From positions 372,001-436,000 of the forward strand of contig QJJF01000002.1 in the NCBI GenBank assembly GCA_003202005.1: a stretch of 64,000 nucleotides of DNA, given 5' to 3'. Both the position numbers and the translations under genes were made by a program. This stretch comes from Williamsia faeni (lineage in GTDB: Bacteria; Actinomycetota; Actinomycetes; Mycobacteriales; Mycobacteriaceae). The notes under the pieces are model-generated. The model saw only the letters and a list, made by a program, of their open reading frames with translations. It was not told the origin of the DNA and searched no databases. Numbering within the stretch: position 1 is the first letter of the stretch; the number at the start of each line of letters is the position of its first letter. Of this stretch, positions 31,847 through 44,413 are shown piece after piece.

Positions 31847-33144
31847 GCGGCGACCTGCTGATCCGCAACGTACGGCCGTACGGGGGTGACGCCGTGGACA
31901 TTCTCGTCCGCGAGGGCGACATCGCCGAGATCGGAGCCGACCTGACGGCCGGTACTGACGTTGACGTGCTCGACGGCGCCGGAGCGATCGTGCTGCCCGG
32001 ATTCGTCGACATGCACACGCATCTGCGCGAACCCGGTCGCGAAGACACCGAGACCATCGAAACCGGTTCGGCGGCAGCCGCACTCGGCGGATACACCGCG
32101 GTGTTCGCGATGGCCAACACCGATCCGGTCGCCGACAGCCCCGTCATCACCGACTACGTCTGGCGGCGTGGCCAGGAAGTCGGACTCGTCGACGTCCATC
32201 CGGTGGGTGCGATCACCGTCGGTCTCGAGGGCAAGCAACTCGCCGAGATGGGCGCGATGGCGGCCGGTGCGGCCCGGGTGCGGATGTTCAGCGACGACGG
32301 CAAGTGCGTCGACGACCCGCTGCTGATGCGCCGGGCACTCGAATACGCCAAGGGCCTCGACGTCCTCATCGCCCAGCACGCCGAAGAACCCCGTCTGACC
32401 AAGGGCGCCATCGCCCACGAGGGCGCCACCGCGGCGCGTCTGGGACTGAGTGGCTGGCCACGTGCTGCCGAAGAGTCGATCGTCGCCCGCGATGCATTGC
32501 TGGCCCGTGATGCCGGAACCCGCGTCCACATCTGCCACGCCTCCACCGAGGGCACCGTCGAACTGCTGAAATGGGCTCGCGGCCAAGGTATCTCGATCAC
32601 CGCCGAAGTCACGCCGCACCACCTGCTGCTCGACGACAGTCGCCTCGAGACCTACGACGCCGTCAACAAGGTGAACCCACCGCTGCGTGAGGGCCGCGAC
32701 AAGCTCGCTCTTCGCCGGGCCCTGGCCGACGGCATCATCGATTGCGTGGCGACCGACCACGCACCCCACGCCGCGCAGGAGAAGTGCTGCGAGTTCGCCA
32801 ACGCCCGCCCCGGCATGCTCGGCCTGCAGACCGCGCTCTCGATCGTCATCGAGACGATGGTCAAGCCGGGTCTGCTCGACTGGCGTGGAGTGGCCGCGGT
32901 GATGAGCGAGCGTCCGGCGCAGATCACCGGCCTGTCCGATCACGGCCGTCCGATCACCGCCGGCGAGCCGGCCAACCTGGCACTGGTCGACCCGGACACC
33001 GAGTGGACCGTGCAGTCGGAGGCCCTGGCCAGCCTGTCGGCCAACTCGCCCTTCGACGGCCTCACCCTGCCCGGCACCGTCATCGCCACGGTTCTGCGGG
33101 GCGAGATCACCAACAACGGCGGCAAGGTCCGGTCTGCGCAATGA
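31843..33144 (+). CDS. pyrC: Dihydroorotase
   Basis: A 433-residue class I (type I) amidohydrolase that closes carbamoyl aspartate to dihydroorotate. Zinc ligands are seen in [17 protein letters not shown], and more ligands fall in [16 protein letters not shown] and [14 protein letters not shown]. Length and motifs are normal for an active enzyme rather than an inactive PyrC-like partner. It overlaps both neighbours by 4 bases. Confidence 0.97.
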
Positions 33145-33641
33145 CCGGTGTCGTGGTTGTCCTGATCGTCGTCGCTGCCTGGTGCGGGATCGTCGGTCTG
33201 ATGATCCTGGGCTGGCGTGGTCGCGGCCGCCGTCAGGAACAGATGCTCGGCGCGTTCCCCGAGGTGCCGTCGGATCTGGGCACCACCCGGATCGGACCGC
33301 ACAGCGGTCTGTACGTCGGCTCGACCATCGCACCGAGCTGGCAGGACCGGGTCGCGGTCGGCGACTACGGCGACCGGGCGACCGCAGAACTCAGTCGATA
33401 TGACACCGGGATCCTGATCGAACGCCGCGGTGCGAACCCCATCTGGATCCCCGGCGACCAGATCACCGCGATCAGGACCGAACGCGGGCTGGCCGGAAAA
33501 GTGATGACGGCGGACGGCGTACTGGTGATCCGGTGGCTGCTGCCGTCCGGAACAGAGATCGACTCCGGCATCCGCGCGGACGACAAGACCATCTACCCGC
33601 AGTGGGTCAAACCTTTCGAGCAGGACGGAAAAAAGCAGTGA
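33141..33641 (+). CDS. Small membrane protein with PH-like domain (Rv1382-like)
   Basis: A 166-residue protein that starts at ATG 33141 inside the pyrC stop. One N-terminal transmembrane helix ([20 protein letters not shown]) is followed by basic residues and a soluble beta-rich domain ([19 protein letters not shown], then [18 protein letters not shown]). This resembles the actinobacterial PH-like membrane proteins found at the same place in pyr operons (Rv1382). The domain probably faces the cytoplasm or the membrane surface; the role is unknown. It overlaps carA by 4 bases, so its dosage is locked to pyrimidine synthesis genes. Confidence 0.8.
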   Translation: MTGVVVVLIVVAAWCGIVGLMILGWRGRGRRQEQMLGAFPEVPSDLGTTRIGPHSGLYVGSTIAPSWQDRVAVGDYGDRATAELSRYDTGILIERRGANPIWIPGDQITAIRTERGLAGKVMTADGVLVIRWLLPSGTEIDSGIRADDKTIYPQWVKPFEQDGKKQ

Positions 33642-34807
33642 CACAGCCAAACCGGGCAACGCCAGCGGTGCTGGTTCTCGAGAACGGCGAGCGTTACACC
33701 GGAACCGGATACGGCGCACTGGGGCAGACCCTGGGTGAAGCCGTCTTCTGTACCGCGATGACCGGGTACCAGGAGACGCTCACCGATCCCAGTTACCACC
33801 GGCAGATCGTCGTGGCGACCGCGCCGCAGATCGGCAACACCGGCTGGAACAAGGAAGATGGCGAAAGCCGCACCGGCAAGACCGGTGAGACCGGCGACGA
33901 TTCCGGGAAGATCTGGGTCAAGGGCTACGCGGTCCGCAACCCCACCCGCCGGGTGTCCAGCTGGCGGGCCACCTCCACCCTCGAAGACGAACTGGTCGAG
34001 CAGGGGATCGTCGGCATCGCCGGCATCGACACCCGCACCGTCGTGCGGACCCTGCGCGACCACGGTTCGATGCGAGCCGGGATCTTCTCCGGTGACGCCT
34101 TCGCCGACGCCGACGAGCTGCTGCAGCGGGTTGTCGAGGCACCGCAGATGAAGGGCGCCAACCTGGCCGGTGAGGTCACGACCACGGATGGCTACGTCAT
34201 CGAACCCGAGGGCGAGCCGCGCTTCACTATCGCCGCCATCGACCTCGGGATCAAGACCAACACCCCGCGGATGTTCGCCCAGCGCGGCATCCGGGTCCAT
34301 GTGCTGCCGGCGGGCTCGAGCCCTGACGCCATTGCCGCGATCAAGCCCGACGGTGTCTTCCTCTCGAACGGTCCGGGCGACCCGGCCACCGCGGATCCGA
34401 TCGTCGACCTGACCCGGCACATCCTCGGCGAAGGGATCCCGCTGTTCGGGATCTGCTTCGGCAACCAGATCCTCGGTCGAGCCCTGGGCCGCGGCACCTA
34501 CAAGATGAAGTTCGGCCACCGCGGAATCAACATCCCGGTGATCGACCATGCCACCGGTGCGGTGTCCATCACCGCGCAGAACCACGGGTTCGCGCTCGAG
34601 GGTGAGGCCGGCGAAGAGTTCGACACCGACTTCGGCCGTGCCCGGATCAGCCACACCTGCGCCAACGACGGAACCGTCGAGGGTGTCGAGTTGATCAGCG
34701 GGAACGCGTTCGCGGTCCAGTATCACCCCGAAGCAGCGGCCGGCCCCCATGACGCCGCCTACCTCTTCGACAAGTTCGTTTCCCAGCTACAAGGAGCCAG
34801 TGCCTGA
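33638..34807 (+). CDS. carA: Carbamoyl-phosphate synthase, small (glutaminase) subunit
   Basis: The start is set at GTG 33638, giving 389 residues. The N-terminal CarA domain ([18 protein letters not shown]) is followed by a class I glutamine amidotransferase domain. Its nucleophile Cys is in [16 protein letters not shown], and the His/Glu pair is in [13 protein letters not shown]. It releases ammonia from glutamine for CarB. An insertion with a TGKTGETGD micro-repeat (residues 79-87) sits in the N-terminal domain where relatives have a short loop. The stop overlaps carB by one base. Confidence 0.97.
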   Translation: MTQPNRATPAVLVLENGERYTGTGYGALGQTLGEAVFCTAMTGYQETLTDPSYHRQIVVATAPQIGNTGWNKEDGESRTGKTGETGDDSGKIWVKGYAVRNPTRRVSSWRATSTLEDELVEQGIVGIAGIDTRTVVRTLRDHGSMRAGIFSGDAFADADELLQRVVEAPQMKGANLAGEVTTTDGYVIEPEGEPRFTIAAIDLGIKTNTPRMFAQRGIRVHVLPAGSSPDAIAAIKPDGVFLSNGPGDPATADPIVDLTRHILGEGIPLFGICFGNQILGRALGRGTYKMKFGHRGINIPVIDHATGAVSITAQNHGFALEGEAGEEFDTDFGRARISHTCANDGTVEGVELISGNAFAVQYHPEAAAGPHDAAYLFDKFVSQLQGASA

Positions 34808-37800
34808 TGCCCCGCCGCTCAGACCTATCGCACGTCCTGGTCATCGGTTCCGGGCCGATCGTCATCGGCCAGGCCTGTGAGTTCGACTATTCCGGTACCC
34901 AGGCGTGTCGGGTGCTGCGGGCCGAGGGCCTACGCGTGAGCCTGGTCAACTCCAACCCGGCCACGATCATGACCGATCCCGAGTTCGCCGACGCCACCTA
35001 CATCGAGCCGATCACCGCGGAGTACGTCGAGAAGGTGATCGTGGCCGAGCGCGATGCCGGACACCCGATCGACGCCGTCCTCGCGACGCTCGGCGGCCAG
35101 ACTGCTCTCAACGCCGCGGTGGCACTCCACGAGCAGGGCATCCTGGAGAAGTACGACATCGAGCTGATCGGCGCCGACTTCGAGGCGATCCAGCGCGGTG
35201 AGGATCGCCAGAAGTTCAAGGACATCGTCGCCAAAGTCGGTGGTGAGAGCGCCCGTTCGGCGGTCTGCTACACGATGGACCAGGTCCACGAGACCGTCGC
35301 CGAGCTCGGTTATCCCGTGGTCGTCCGCCCGTCCTTCACGATGGGTGGCCTCGGCTCGGGTCTGGCCTACAACGAGGCCGACCTCAACCGCATCGCCGGT
35401 GGTGGCCTGTCGGCATCACCGACCGCCAACGTCCTCATCGAGGAATCGATCCTCGGCTGGAAAGAGTACGAACTCGAACTGATGCGTGACGGGGCCGACA
35501 ACGTCGTGGTCGTCTGCTCGATCGAGAACGTCGACCCGGTCGGTGTGCACACCGGCGACTCGGTGACCGTCGCACCCGCGATGACTCTCACCGACCGCGA
35601 ATACCAGGACATGCGCGACCTCTCGATCGCGATCATCCGCGAGGTCGGCGTCGACACCGGCGGCTGCAACATCCAGTTCGCGATGGACCCGACGGACGGC
35701 CGCCTGGTTGTCATCGAGATGAATCCGCGGGTCTCGCGGTCGTCCGCGCTGGCGTCGAAGGCCACCGGCTTCCCGATCGCCAAGATCGCGGCGAAGCTGG
35801 CCGTCGGTTACCGGCTCGACGAGATCGTCAACGACATCACCAAGAAGACCCCGGCCTTCTTCGAGCCGACACTCGACTACGTCGTGGTCAAGGCACCGCG
35901 GTTCGCGTTCGAGAAGTTCCCCGGCGCCGACGACACCCTGACCACCACCATGAAGTCGGTGGGTGAGGCGATGTCGCTGGGCCGTTCGTTCGCCGAGGCG
36001 CTGGGCAAGGTCATGCGGTCGCTGGAGACAAAGGCCGCCGGCTTCTGGACCGAACCGGTGGTCGAGGGTGCGGTCGCCGAAACCCTGCCGGAGCTGCTGC
36101 AGCGGCTCAGTGTGCCCAAGGACGGTCGCCTGTACGGGATCATGCAGGCGTTCATGCTGGGTGCGACCGTCGAGCAGCTCTTCGAGTCGACGAAGATCGA
36201 TCCCTGGTTCCTGGCCGAGATCGAGGCCGTTCACCAACTGGGACAAGACATCCGGACGGCCGAGGTTCTCGACGAGCCCTTGCTGCGCCTGGCCAAGAGC
36301 ACCGGTCTGTCGGACCGCCAGCTCGCCGCATTGCGCGACGACCTCGCCGACGAGGCCGCTGTCCGCGACCTGCGGCACAGTCTGGGTGTGCGGCCGGTCT
36401 ACAAGACCGTCGACACCTGCGCCGCCGAGTTCGAGGCCGCGACGCCGTACCACTACTCGACGTACGAACTCGATCCCGCCGCGAAGTCCGAGGTCGCACC
36501 GCAGACCGAGCGGCCCAAGGTCCTGATCCTCGGATCGGGCCCCAACCGCATCGGACAGGGCATCGAGTTCGACTACTCGTGTGTCCACGCCGCATTGACG
36601 CTGACCGAGGTCGGCTACGAGACCGTGATGGTCAACTGCAACCCGGAGACCGTGTCGACCGACTACGACACCGCCGACCGTCTGTACTTCGAGCCGCTGA
36701 CCTTCGAAGACGTGATGGAGGTGTTCCACGCCGAGTCGGAGTCGGGCACCGTCGCCGGTGTCATCGTGCAGCTCGGTGGCCAGACACCGCTCGGGTTGGC
36801 GCATCGTCTCCAGGCCGCGGGCGTGCCGATCGTCGGCACCAGCCCAGAGGCCATCGATCTCGCCGAGGATCGTGGCGAGTTCGGCAAGGTTCTCGCCGAA
36901 GCCGGCCTCCCGGCCGCCAAGTACGGCATGGCCACCACGTTCGACGAGGCCAAGAAGATCGCGGGCGACATCGGGTACCCGGTGCTCGTACGTCCCTCGT
37001 ACGTGCTCGGCGGCCGCGGGATGGAGATCGTCTATGACGAGAGGTCCCTCGAGGGATACATCTCCCGGGCCACCGAGATCAACCCGGAACACCCGGTCCT
37101 GGTCGACCGCTTCCTCGAAGACGCCATCGAGATCGATGTCGATGCGCTCTACGACGGCACCGACTGCTACATCGGCGGCGTCATGGAACACATCGAGGAG
37201 GCCGGTATCCACTCCGGTGACTCGGCGTGTGCGCTGCCGCCGATCACACTCGGCAAGTCTGATCTGGAGAATGTCCGCCGGTCCACCGAGGCACTGGCCA
37301 AGGGCATCGGGGTACGCGGACTGCTCAACGTCCAATACGCACTGAAGGACGACATCCTCTACGTCCTCGAGGCGAACCCGCGGGCGAGCCGGACCGTGCC
37401 GTTCGTCTCCAAGGCCACCGCGGTGCCGCTGGCCAAGGCGTGTGCGCGGCTCATGCTCGGAACCACCATCGCCGAGATGCGCGCCGACGGGATGTTGCCT
37501 GCCGAGGGCGACGGATCCGAGCTGCCCGACACCGCGCCGATCGCGGTCAAAGAGGCTGTGCTGCCATTCAACCGGTTCCTCCGCAGCGACGGTACCGGCG
37601 TCGATTCGCTGCTGAGCCCGGAGATGAAGTCGACCGGTGAGGTGATGGGTATCGATGCCGATTTCGGCCGGGCCTTCGCCAAGTCGCAGACCGCCGCCTA
37701 CGGTTCACTGCCGCTCGGCGGGAAGATCTTCGTGTCCGTTGCCAACAAGGACAAGCGTTCGCTGGTCTTCCCGGTGAAGCGGCTGGCCGATCTCGGGTTC

Positions 37801-38148
37801 GAGATCCTGGCCACGGAGGGGACCGCACATGTCTTGCGGCGCAACGGGATCACCTGCACGCAGGTCTACAAGCACTCCGACACCGACCTGCCCGAGGGGG
37901 AGGTGTCGGTGGTCGAACACATCCGTTCGGGTGAGATCGGCATGGTCATCAACACCCCGTATGGCAATTCGGGACCGCGCGTCGACGGCTACGAGATCCG
38001 CAGCGCCGCGGTGTCGGTGAACATCCCCTGCATCACCACCGTCCAGGGCGCCAGCGCCGCGATCCAGGGCATCGAGGCCGCACTCGGCGGTGCGATGGGT
38101 GTGCTCTCACTGCAGTCGCGGCACCGCTCGATGCTGGGTGGCTGGTGA
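34807..38148 (+). CDS. carB: Carbamoyl-phosphate synthase, large subunit
   Basis: A 1,113-residue synthetase with two homologous ATP-grasp halves (about 1-400 and 555-940), an oligomerisation domain between, and a C-terminal allosteric domain (MGS fold) from about 950. Seen motifs are [20 protein letters not shown] and its repeat [19 protein letters not shown], the Gly-rich [14 protein letters not shown] and [16 protein letters not shown], and [15 protein letters not shown]. The protein supplies carbamoyl phosphate for both pyrimidines and arginine. It is coupled to carA and pyrF. Confidence 0.98.
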   Translation: MPRRSDLSHVLVIGSGPIVIGQACEFDYSGTQACRVLRAEGLRVSLVNSNPATIMTDPEFADATYIEPITAEYVEKVIVAERDAGHPIDAVLATLGGQTALNAAVALHEQGILEKYDIELIGADFEAIQRGEDRQKFKDIVAKVGGESARSAVCYTMDQVHETVAELGYPVVVRPSFTMGGLGSGLAYNEADLNRIAGGGLSASPTANVLIEESILGWKEYELELMRDGADNVVVVCSIENVDPVGVHTGDSVTVAPAMTLTDREYQDMRDLSIAIIREVGVDTGGCNIQFAMDPTDGRLVVIEMNPRVSRSSALASKATGFPIAKIAAKLAVGYRLDEIVNDITKKTPAFFEPTLDYVVVKAPRFAFEKFPGADDTLTTTMKSVGEAMSLGRSFAEALGKVMRSLETKAAGFWTEPVVEGAVAETLPELLQRLSVPKDGRLYGIMQAFMLGATVEQLFESTKIDPWFLAEIEAVHQLGQDIRTAEVLDEPLLRLAKSTGLSDRQLAALRDDLADEAAVRDLRHSLGVRPVYKTVDTCAAEFEAATPYHYSTYELDPAAKSEVAPQTERPKVLILGSGPNRIGQGIEFDYSCVHAALTLTEVGYETVMVNCNPETVSTDYDTADRLYFEPLTFEDVMEVFHAESESGTVAGVIVQLGGQTPLGLAHRLQAAGVPIVGTSPEAIDLAEDRGEFGKVLAEAGLPAAKYGMATTFDEAKKIAGDIGYPVLVRPSYVLGGRGMEIVYDERSLEGYISRATEINPEHPVLVDRFLEDAIEIDVDALYDGTDCYIGGVMEHIEEAGIHSGDSACALPPITLGKSDLENVRRSTEALAKGIGVRGLLNVQYALKDDILYVLEANPRASRTVPFVSKATAVPLAKACARLMLGTTIAEMRADGMLPAEGDGSELPDTAPIAVKEAVLPFNRFLRSDGTGVDSLLSPEMKSTGEVMGIDADFGRAFAKSQTAAYGSLPLGGKIFVSVANKDKRSLVFPVKRLADLGFEILATEGTAHVLRRNGITCTQVYKHSDTDLPEGEVSVVEHIRSGEIGMVINTPYGNSGPRVDGYEIRSAAVSVNIPCITTVQGASAAIQGIEAALGGAMGVLSLQSRHRSMLGGW

Positions 38149-38966
38149 GCACTTTCGCCGAGCGGTATCGGGAGGTGGTCGCGCAGCGCGGCCGCCTGTG
38201 TGCGGGCATCGACCCGCATCCCGAACTCCTGCAGCAGTGGGGGCTACCGGTCAGCGGCGCCGGGGTCAGGGCGTTCGGCGACATCTGTGTCGAGGCCCTG
38301 TCCGGCACGGTGGCCGTGATCAAACCGCAGGTCGCGTTCTTCGAAGCCTTTGGTTCCGAAGGATTCGCCGCGCTTGAAACGGTCATCGCCGGCTGCCAGG
38401 CCGGGGGAGCACTCGTGATCGCCGACGCCAAACGCGGCGACATCGGATCGACCATGGCCGCCTACGCCCGCGCCTGGCTCGATCCGTCCTCGCCGCTGTG
38501 CGCCGACGCGGTGACCGTCTCGCCGTACCTGGGGTTCGGTTCGCTGTCGCCGGCGATCGACCTCGCCCGGGCCGGTGGCCGCGGCGTATTCGTACTGGCC
38601 CGGACATCGAATCCGGAAGGCGCTGCGCTGCAGCTCGCCAAGGGTGACGGTGTCACGGTGGCCCAGCGGATCGTCGATGCGGCCGCCTCGGCCAACACCG
38701 ACGGTTCGGGAACCGTCGGTCTTGTCGTCGGTGCCACCCGTGAACACGGGCTCGACCTCGCCGGACTCGGTGCACCGGTGCTGGCCCCGGGGCTCGGCGC
38801 GCAGGGCGCCACCGCCGACGATCTGCGCACCGTCTTCGCCGGCACCGACCTCGGCTGGGTGCTGCCCGCGAGTTCTCGCGCGGTCCTGCGTCACGGACCG
38901 GATGTGCCCGCGCTGCGTGATGCCGCGCTGCGTACTGCATCGGAGATCGAGTCGGCGCTGTCCTGA
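38145..38966 (+). CDS. pyrF: Orotidine 5'-phosphate decarboxylase (type 2)
   Basis: A 273-residue decarboxylase giving UMP, of the longer type 2 PyrF group found in mycobacteria. The catalytic Asp-Lys-Asp array is seen in [13 protein letters not shown], the N-terminal substrate Asp in [16 protein letters not shown], and the phosphate-binding ending in [11 protein letters not shown] and [10 protein letters not shown]. It closes the pyr operon; no pyrD or pyrE is here. Its last 76 bases overlap the antisense 3' end of the alpha/beta hydrolase gene. Confidence 0.97.
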   Translation: MSTFAERYREVVAQRGRLCAGIDPHPELLQQWGLPVSGAGVRAFGDICVEALSGTVAVIKPQVAFFEAFGSEGFAALETVIAGCQAGGALVIADAKRGDIGSTMAAYARAWLDPSSPLCADAVTVSPYLGFGSLSPAIDLARAGGRGVFVLARTSNPEGAALQLAKGDGVTVAQRIVDAAASANTDGSGTVGLVVGATREHGLDLAGLGAPVLAPGLGAQGATADDLRTVFAGTDLGWVLPASSRAVLRHGPDVPALRDAALRTASEIESALS

Positions 38967-40072
38967 TCCGGGCTGTCCTGATCGTCCGGATGGTCGCGAT
39001 CGTCCAGCGCGGTATGGAACGCATCGATCCGCGGCCACGTCTGCGATTCGGCCGCCGGGCCCGCGATCAGACCCAGGTGACTCGCCTCGACCGTGTTGAA
39101 GTGCACCTGCGATGACTGGGCGAGCAGTTCGACGCCATGTCGTGCGGCTGCCCAGGGCACGATGACGTCCCGGTGGCTGCCGAACAGCTGCACCGGCACC
39201 TCGATGGTGGTCAGGTCGATCCGGCGATCGCCGAAGTTCACCACCCCGCCCGCCAACTCGTCGTGGTAGATGAACTGTTCCCACATCTGCTCCGACAACC
39301 GTCCCGGGTATCCCGGGAACCGGCGCTGGAATCGGTTCACGACCTCCATCCGGGCGAGGGTGTCGGTGTCGCTCAGGTTGTTCATGATGAACCAGGGCTT
39401 CTTGAGCTCACGCTGCCATGCGGTGCCGCGGTACGCGATCTGCACCAGAGGTGCAGGAATCCCGCGTAAAGCCGTCAGCGTCGCGGTGACGGGCCGGGGA
39501 CCGGTCTTGGCGGTCAGTTGCCGGACCAGCGGATACGGAGGGACCAGGCCGTAGTTGAGCGGCGTGCCGATCGCGGTGATCGATCGGACCGGCAGGCCGG
39601 GGTCGGCAGCGACCGTGAGCAGTGCGACGGTGCCACCCAGACTCCACGCGACGAGGTCGACGACTCCGGTGGAGCCGTCGAAGTCTGCGAGTACGCGAGC
39701 GATGGCCAGCGGGATGATGTCGTCGATGAAGCCTTCGAAGCCGAGCCCCCGGTCGGTTCGGTCCATCTCGCCGTAGTCGACGACGTAGGGGATCCGTCCC
39801 TGTCCCAGCAGGTGGCCGACGTACGAGTGATCGGGCTCGAGGTCATAGCAGGCCGCCGGTGCCGCCAGCGGTGGGAGCAACAGCACCGGGATGTCCCCGG
39901 CGTCGCGGGCGCAGGCGAGCTGGTCGAGGTCGCCATAGCGGCGCAGCACGCGGTGCCTGTCGGAGTGCAGGGTCGTATGTGGGGTGTGCACCTCGTCGCG
40001 GATGCCACCGCCGACCGTCAATCGCACGAGATTACGAACCGGAGTCGGTAGTCGATCGATCACGAAGGTCAT
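38891..40072 (-). CDS. Alpha/beta-fold hydrolase, PHA-synthase-like
   Basis: A 393-residue protein. The nucleophile elbow is AWSLGG with Ser144, the acid is Asp302 ([11 protein letters not shown]) and the base His332 (VEASHLGLI). The layout resembles PhaC-like hydrolases, but true PHA synthases use Cys at the nucleophile, so polymer synthesis is unlikely; an esterase or lipase role is more plausible. The last 37 residues are an Asp/Ser-rich tail ([14 protein letters not shown]) after the conserved fold, and the final 25 are encoded antisense to pyrF. It is a single minus-strand gene ahead of a long divergent gap. Confidence 0.82.
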   Translation of the reverse strand: MTFVIDRLPTPVRNLVRLTVGGGIRDEVHTPHTTLHSDRHRVLRRYGDLDQLACARDAGDIPVLLLPPLAAPAACYDLEPDHSYVGHLLGQGRIPYVVDYGEMDRTDRGLGFEGFIDDIIPLAIARVLADFDGSTGVVDLVAWSLGGTVALLTVAADPGLPVRSITAIGTPLNYGLVPPYPLVRQLTAKTGPRPVTATLTALRGIPAPLVQIAYRGTAWQRELKKPWFIMNNLSDTDTLARMEVVNRFQRRFPGYPGRLSEQMWEQFIYHDELAGGVVNFGDRRIDLTTIEVPVQLFGSHRDVIVPWAAARHGVELLAQSSQVHFNTVEASHLGLIAGPAAESQTWPRIDAFHTALDDRDHPDDQDSPDQDSADSISDAVRSAASRSAGTSGP

Positions 40073-40486
40073 CTAACACCAGCTGTCCGGTGGTGGTACT
40101 CATCGCAGGTCAAACCCATCTCCGACACGCGCAAGGCGCAAAAATCTCAGAAACTTTCCGGCGAGAAACTCCTGTCACAGGCGTACCGCAAGTGTGATGT
40201 ATGTCATGTTCGCGAAAAGTGGACGAATGCCGGATTGAATAGCTTGTGGCACAACATGTTTCGTACGATCGAAGAATCCGAACCGGGAGTTTGGCGATCA
40301 CTGGCACCTTTGCGGGCCGGTGTGGTTCGAAAGGCTTACAACACCGGTTTTCGTGGGGGAATGCGGGGGTCGGGGTCGCAAATCGCAGCTCACGTGGGTA
40401 CGGTCGCTTTCGCTGCCCTCACAAGGCAGCCGCCCCGACATCACCGGTGCCGGGGCAGAGAACACACAGACGAAATCGGAGGAACC
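40073..40486 (+). promoter_or_regulatory. Long divergent leader of mihF with several small palindromes
   Basis: This 414-base gap has no convincing gene. A frame open from 40235 into mihF has no ribosome-binding site or family character. Three dyad symmetries cluster at its left centre: CCTGTcACAGG (40171-40181), a CRP-like TGTGATGTATGTCATG (40193-40208) and TTGTGgCACAA (40244-40254). The right half is G-rich and ends with CGGAGGAA, the mihF ribosome-binding site. Binding proteins are not identified. Confidence 0.45.
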
Positions 40487-40804
40487 GTGGCCCTTCCCCA
40501 GTTGACAGATGAGCAGCGCGCTGCTGCCTTGGAGAAGGCTGCTGCCGCTCGCAAGGCCCGGGCAGAGCTGAAGGAACGCCTCAAGCGGGGCGGCACCGAT
40601 CTGCAGCAGGTACTCAAGGATGCCGAGAACGACGAGATCCTCGGCAAGATGAAGGTGTCGGCGCTCCTCGAGGCTCTGCCGAAGGTTGGCAAGGTCAAGG
40701 CTCAGGAGATCATGACCGAGCTCGAAATCGCCCCCACCCGTCGCCTGCGCGGCCTGGGCGATCGGCAGAAGAAGGCTCTGCTCGCCAAGTTCGACTTTGC
40801 CTGA
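40487..40804 (+). CDS. mihF: Actinobacterial integration host factor (mIHF)
   Basis: A 105-residue DNA-binding nucleoid protein of the actinobacterial single-chain IHF type, not related to HU/IHF-alpha/beta. GTG 40487 is set by CGGAGGAA upstream and gives MALPQLTDEQRAAALEKAA, the usual start. Features are a long N-terminal helix (Ala/Lys/Arg-rich), a KVSALLEALPKVGKVKAQEIM helix-two-turn-helix region, and the end LGDRQKKALLAKF. It has been shown in mycobacteria and Streptomyces to bind and bend DNA. The mihF-gmk-rpoZ order is conserved. Confidence 0.95.
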   Translation: MALPQLTDEQRAAALEKAAAARKARAELKERLKRGGTDLQQVLKDAENDEILGKMKVSALLEALPKVGKVKAQEIMTELEIAPTRRLRGLGDRQKKALLAKFDFA

Positions 40805-40816
40805 TCGTTTCTGCGC

Positions 40817-41717
<901 letters not shown>

Positions 41718-41723
41718 TACCCG

Positions 41724-41756
41724 ATCCCACGATTCCGGCTTCCGGAATCGTGGGAT
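41724..41756 (+). terminator. Strong hairpin terminator after rpoZ
   Basis: ATCCCACGATTCCGG (41724-41738) pairs perfectly with 41742-41756 around a 3-base loop, giving a 15-bp stem starting 7 bases after the rpoZ stop. No U-tract follows, as is common for actinobacterial terminators. Confidence 0.75.
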
Positions 41757-41774
41757 GCTGTGTATGCCGGGGAT

Positions 41775-41803
41775 GTGGTGACGTCGATCAGTCGCGTCAC
41801 CAC
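41775..41803 (+). promoter_or_regulatory. Leader hairpin before coaBC
   Basis: GTGGTGACG (41775-41783) pairs perfectly with CGTCACCAC (41795-41803) around an 11-base loop. It lies between the rpoZ terminator and the coaBC Shine-Dalgarno region (GAGGATGAGG, 41808-41817). It could be an operator (dyad) or an mRNA hairpin. Confidence 0.45.
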
Positions 41804-41821
41804 CAGCGAGGATGAGGTTTC

Positions 41822-43135
41822 GTGGCCGAAGCGGCTAGTGGACGCAAGAACATCGTAATCGGCGTCGGTGGTGGCATCGCGGCGTACAAGGTCGGTTCTG
41901 TCATCCGGCACTTCACCGAGGCCGGTCACGGTGTGCGGGTCATCCCCACCGAATCGGCACTCAAGTTCGTCGGCGCTGCGACGTTCGAGGCACTGAGCGG
42001 TAACCCGGTGAGCACCGAGGTGTTCGACGACGTACCGCAGGTCGCTCACGTGCGCCTCGGGCAAGAAGCCGACCTGGTCATCATCGCCCCGGCCACTGCC
42101 GATCTGATGGCGCGGGCCGCCACCGGCCGGGCCGATGACCTCTTGACCTCAACACTTCTCACCGCGCGATGTCCGGTGATGTTCGTCCCGGCGATGCACA
42201 CAGAGATGTGGGAGCACCCGGCCACCCAGACCAACGTCCGCACCCTGCGCGAGCAGGGCGCCACGGTCATCACTCCGGCGTCCGGACGTCTGACCGGTGT
42301 CGACTCCGGTGCCGGACGTCTGCCCGACCCGCAGGAGATCGCGCTACTCGGCGAGCTCCTTCTCGAACGTTCCGACGCCCTGCCGTACGACCTGCGCGGC
42401 GTCAAGTTCCTGATTAGCGCCGGTGGCACCCGCGAGCCGCTCGATCCGGTCCGCTACCTCGGCAATCGCAGTTCGGGCAAGCAGGGCTATGCCCTGGCCC
42501 GGGCCGCCGCGCAACGCGGCGCGCAGGTGACCCTCGTCGCCGGCGCCACCGCCGATCTCGCGCCCCCCGCCGGAGTCGAGATCGTCCGGATCAAGTCCGC
42601 CGAGCAGTTGTCCGACGAGATGACCAAGCGCGCACCCGAGACCGATGTGGTGATCATGGCCGCCGCGGTCGCCGACTTCCGGCCGATGTCTGTGGCCGAA
42701 TCCAAGATCAAGAAGACCGGCGACGGTCCGGCGCCGATCGAGCTGACCACCAATCCCGACATCCTGGCCGGTCTGGTCGAGGCTCGTCGCTCCGGACAGA
42801 TCCCGGGCGAGGTGTCGATCGTCGGCTTTGCCGCCGAGACCGGTGACGAGCATCATGGAGTCCTGGATCACGGACGCGCCAAGTTGGCCCGCAAGGGTTG
42901 CGATCTGCTTGTCGTGAACGCGGTCGGTGACGGTAAGGCGTTCGGCATGGATCACAACACCGGTTGGGTTCTCGCTGCCGACGGCCACGAGACCGCACTG
43001 CCACTGGGTACCAAAACACTCATGGCGAGCCGAATACTTGACGCGGTCCTCGCTTTGCGTACTGATGAAGGGGCCATGCGACCTGATGGTGGAGCACCGA
43101 AGGTCGATGCAACCGCCAACACCGATCCTGTGTAA
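41822..43135 (+). CDS. coaBC: Bifunctional phosphopantothenoylcysteine decarboxylase / phosphopantothenate-cysteine ligase
   Basis: A 437-residue two-domain enzyme for steps 2 and 3 of coenzyme A synthesis. The N-terminal CoaC flavodoxin-like domain (residues 1-190) has VIGVGGGIAAYKVGSVIR, the FMN/substrate segments and VPAMHTEMWEHPATQ. The C-terminal CoaB domain has ISAGGTREPLDPVRYLGN, RSSGKQGYALA and the Lys in ESKIKKTG. GTG 41822 gives the usual N-terminus. metK follows after 69 bases. Confidence 0.97.
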   Translation: MAEAASGRKNIVIGVGGGIAAYKVGSVIRHFTEAGHGVRVIPTESALKFVGAATFEALSGNPVSTEVFDDVPQVAHVRLGQEADLVIIAPATADLMARAATGRADDLLTSTLLTARCPVMFVPAMHTEMWEHPATQTNVRTLREQGATVITPASGRLTGVDSGAGRLPDPQEIALLGELLLERSDALPYDLRGVKFLISAGGTREPLDPVRYLGNRSSGKQGYALARAAAQRGAQVTLVAGATADLAPPAGVEIVRIKSAEQLSDEMTKRAPETDVVIMAAAVADFRPMSVAESKIKKTGDGPAPIELTTNPDILAGLVEARRSGQIPGEVSIVGFAAETGDEHHGVLDHGRAKLARKGCDLLVVNAVGDGKAFGMDHNTGWVLAADGHETALPLGTKTLMASRILDAVLALRTDEGAMRPDGGAPKVDATANTDPV

Positions 43136-43204
43136 TTTGAGGTCCGCGGGTTTTCGCGCACCCACGCCCTGTCCTAAGAGGACTACCGTTCCGAGAGGAA
43201 ATCC

Positions 43205-44413
<1,209 letters not shown>

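Noticed and set aside
35416-37335. 639-codon minus-strand open frame opposite carB
   Set aside because: Shadow of carB; composition is that of a reverse reading of GC-rich codons.
40235-40486. N-terminal extension of mihF
   Set aside because: The frame is open, but the GTG at 40487 has a good ribosome-binding site and gives the conserved family start; the extension is not IHF-like.
43136-43204. Possible SAM riboswitch before metK
   Set aside because: Only 69 bases between genes and none of the conserved SAM-I/SAM-II/SAM-IV cores.
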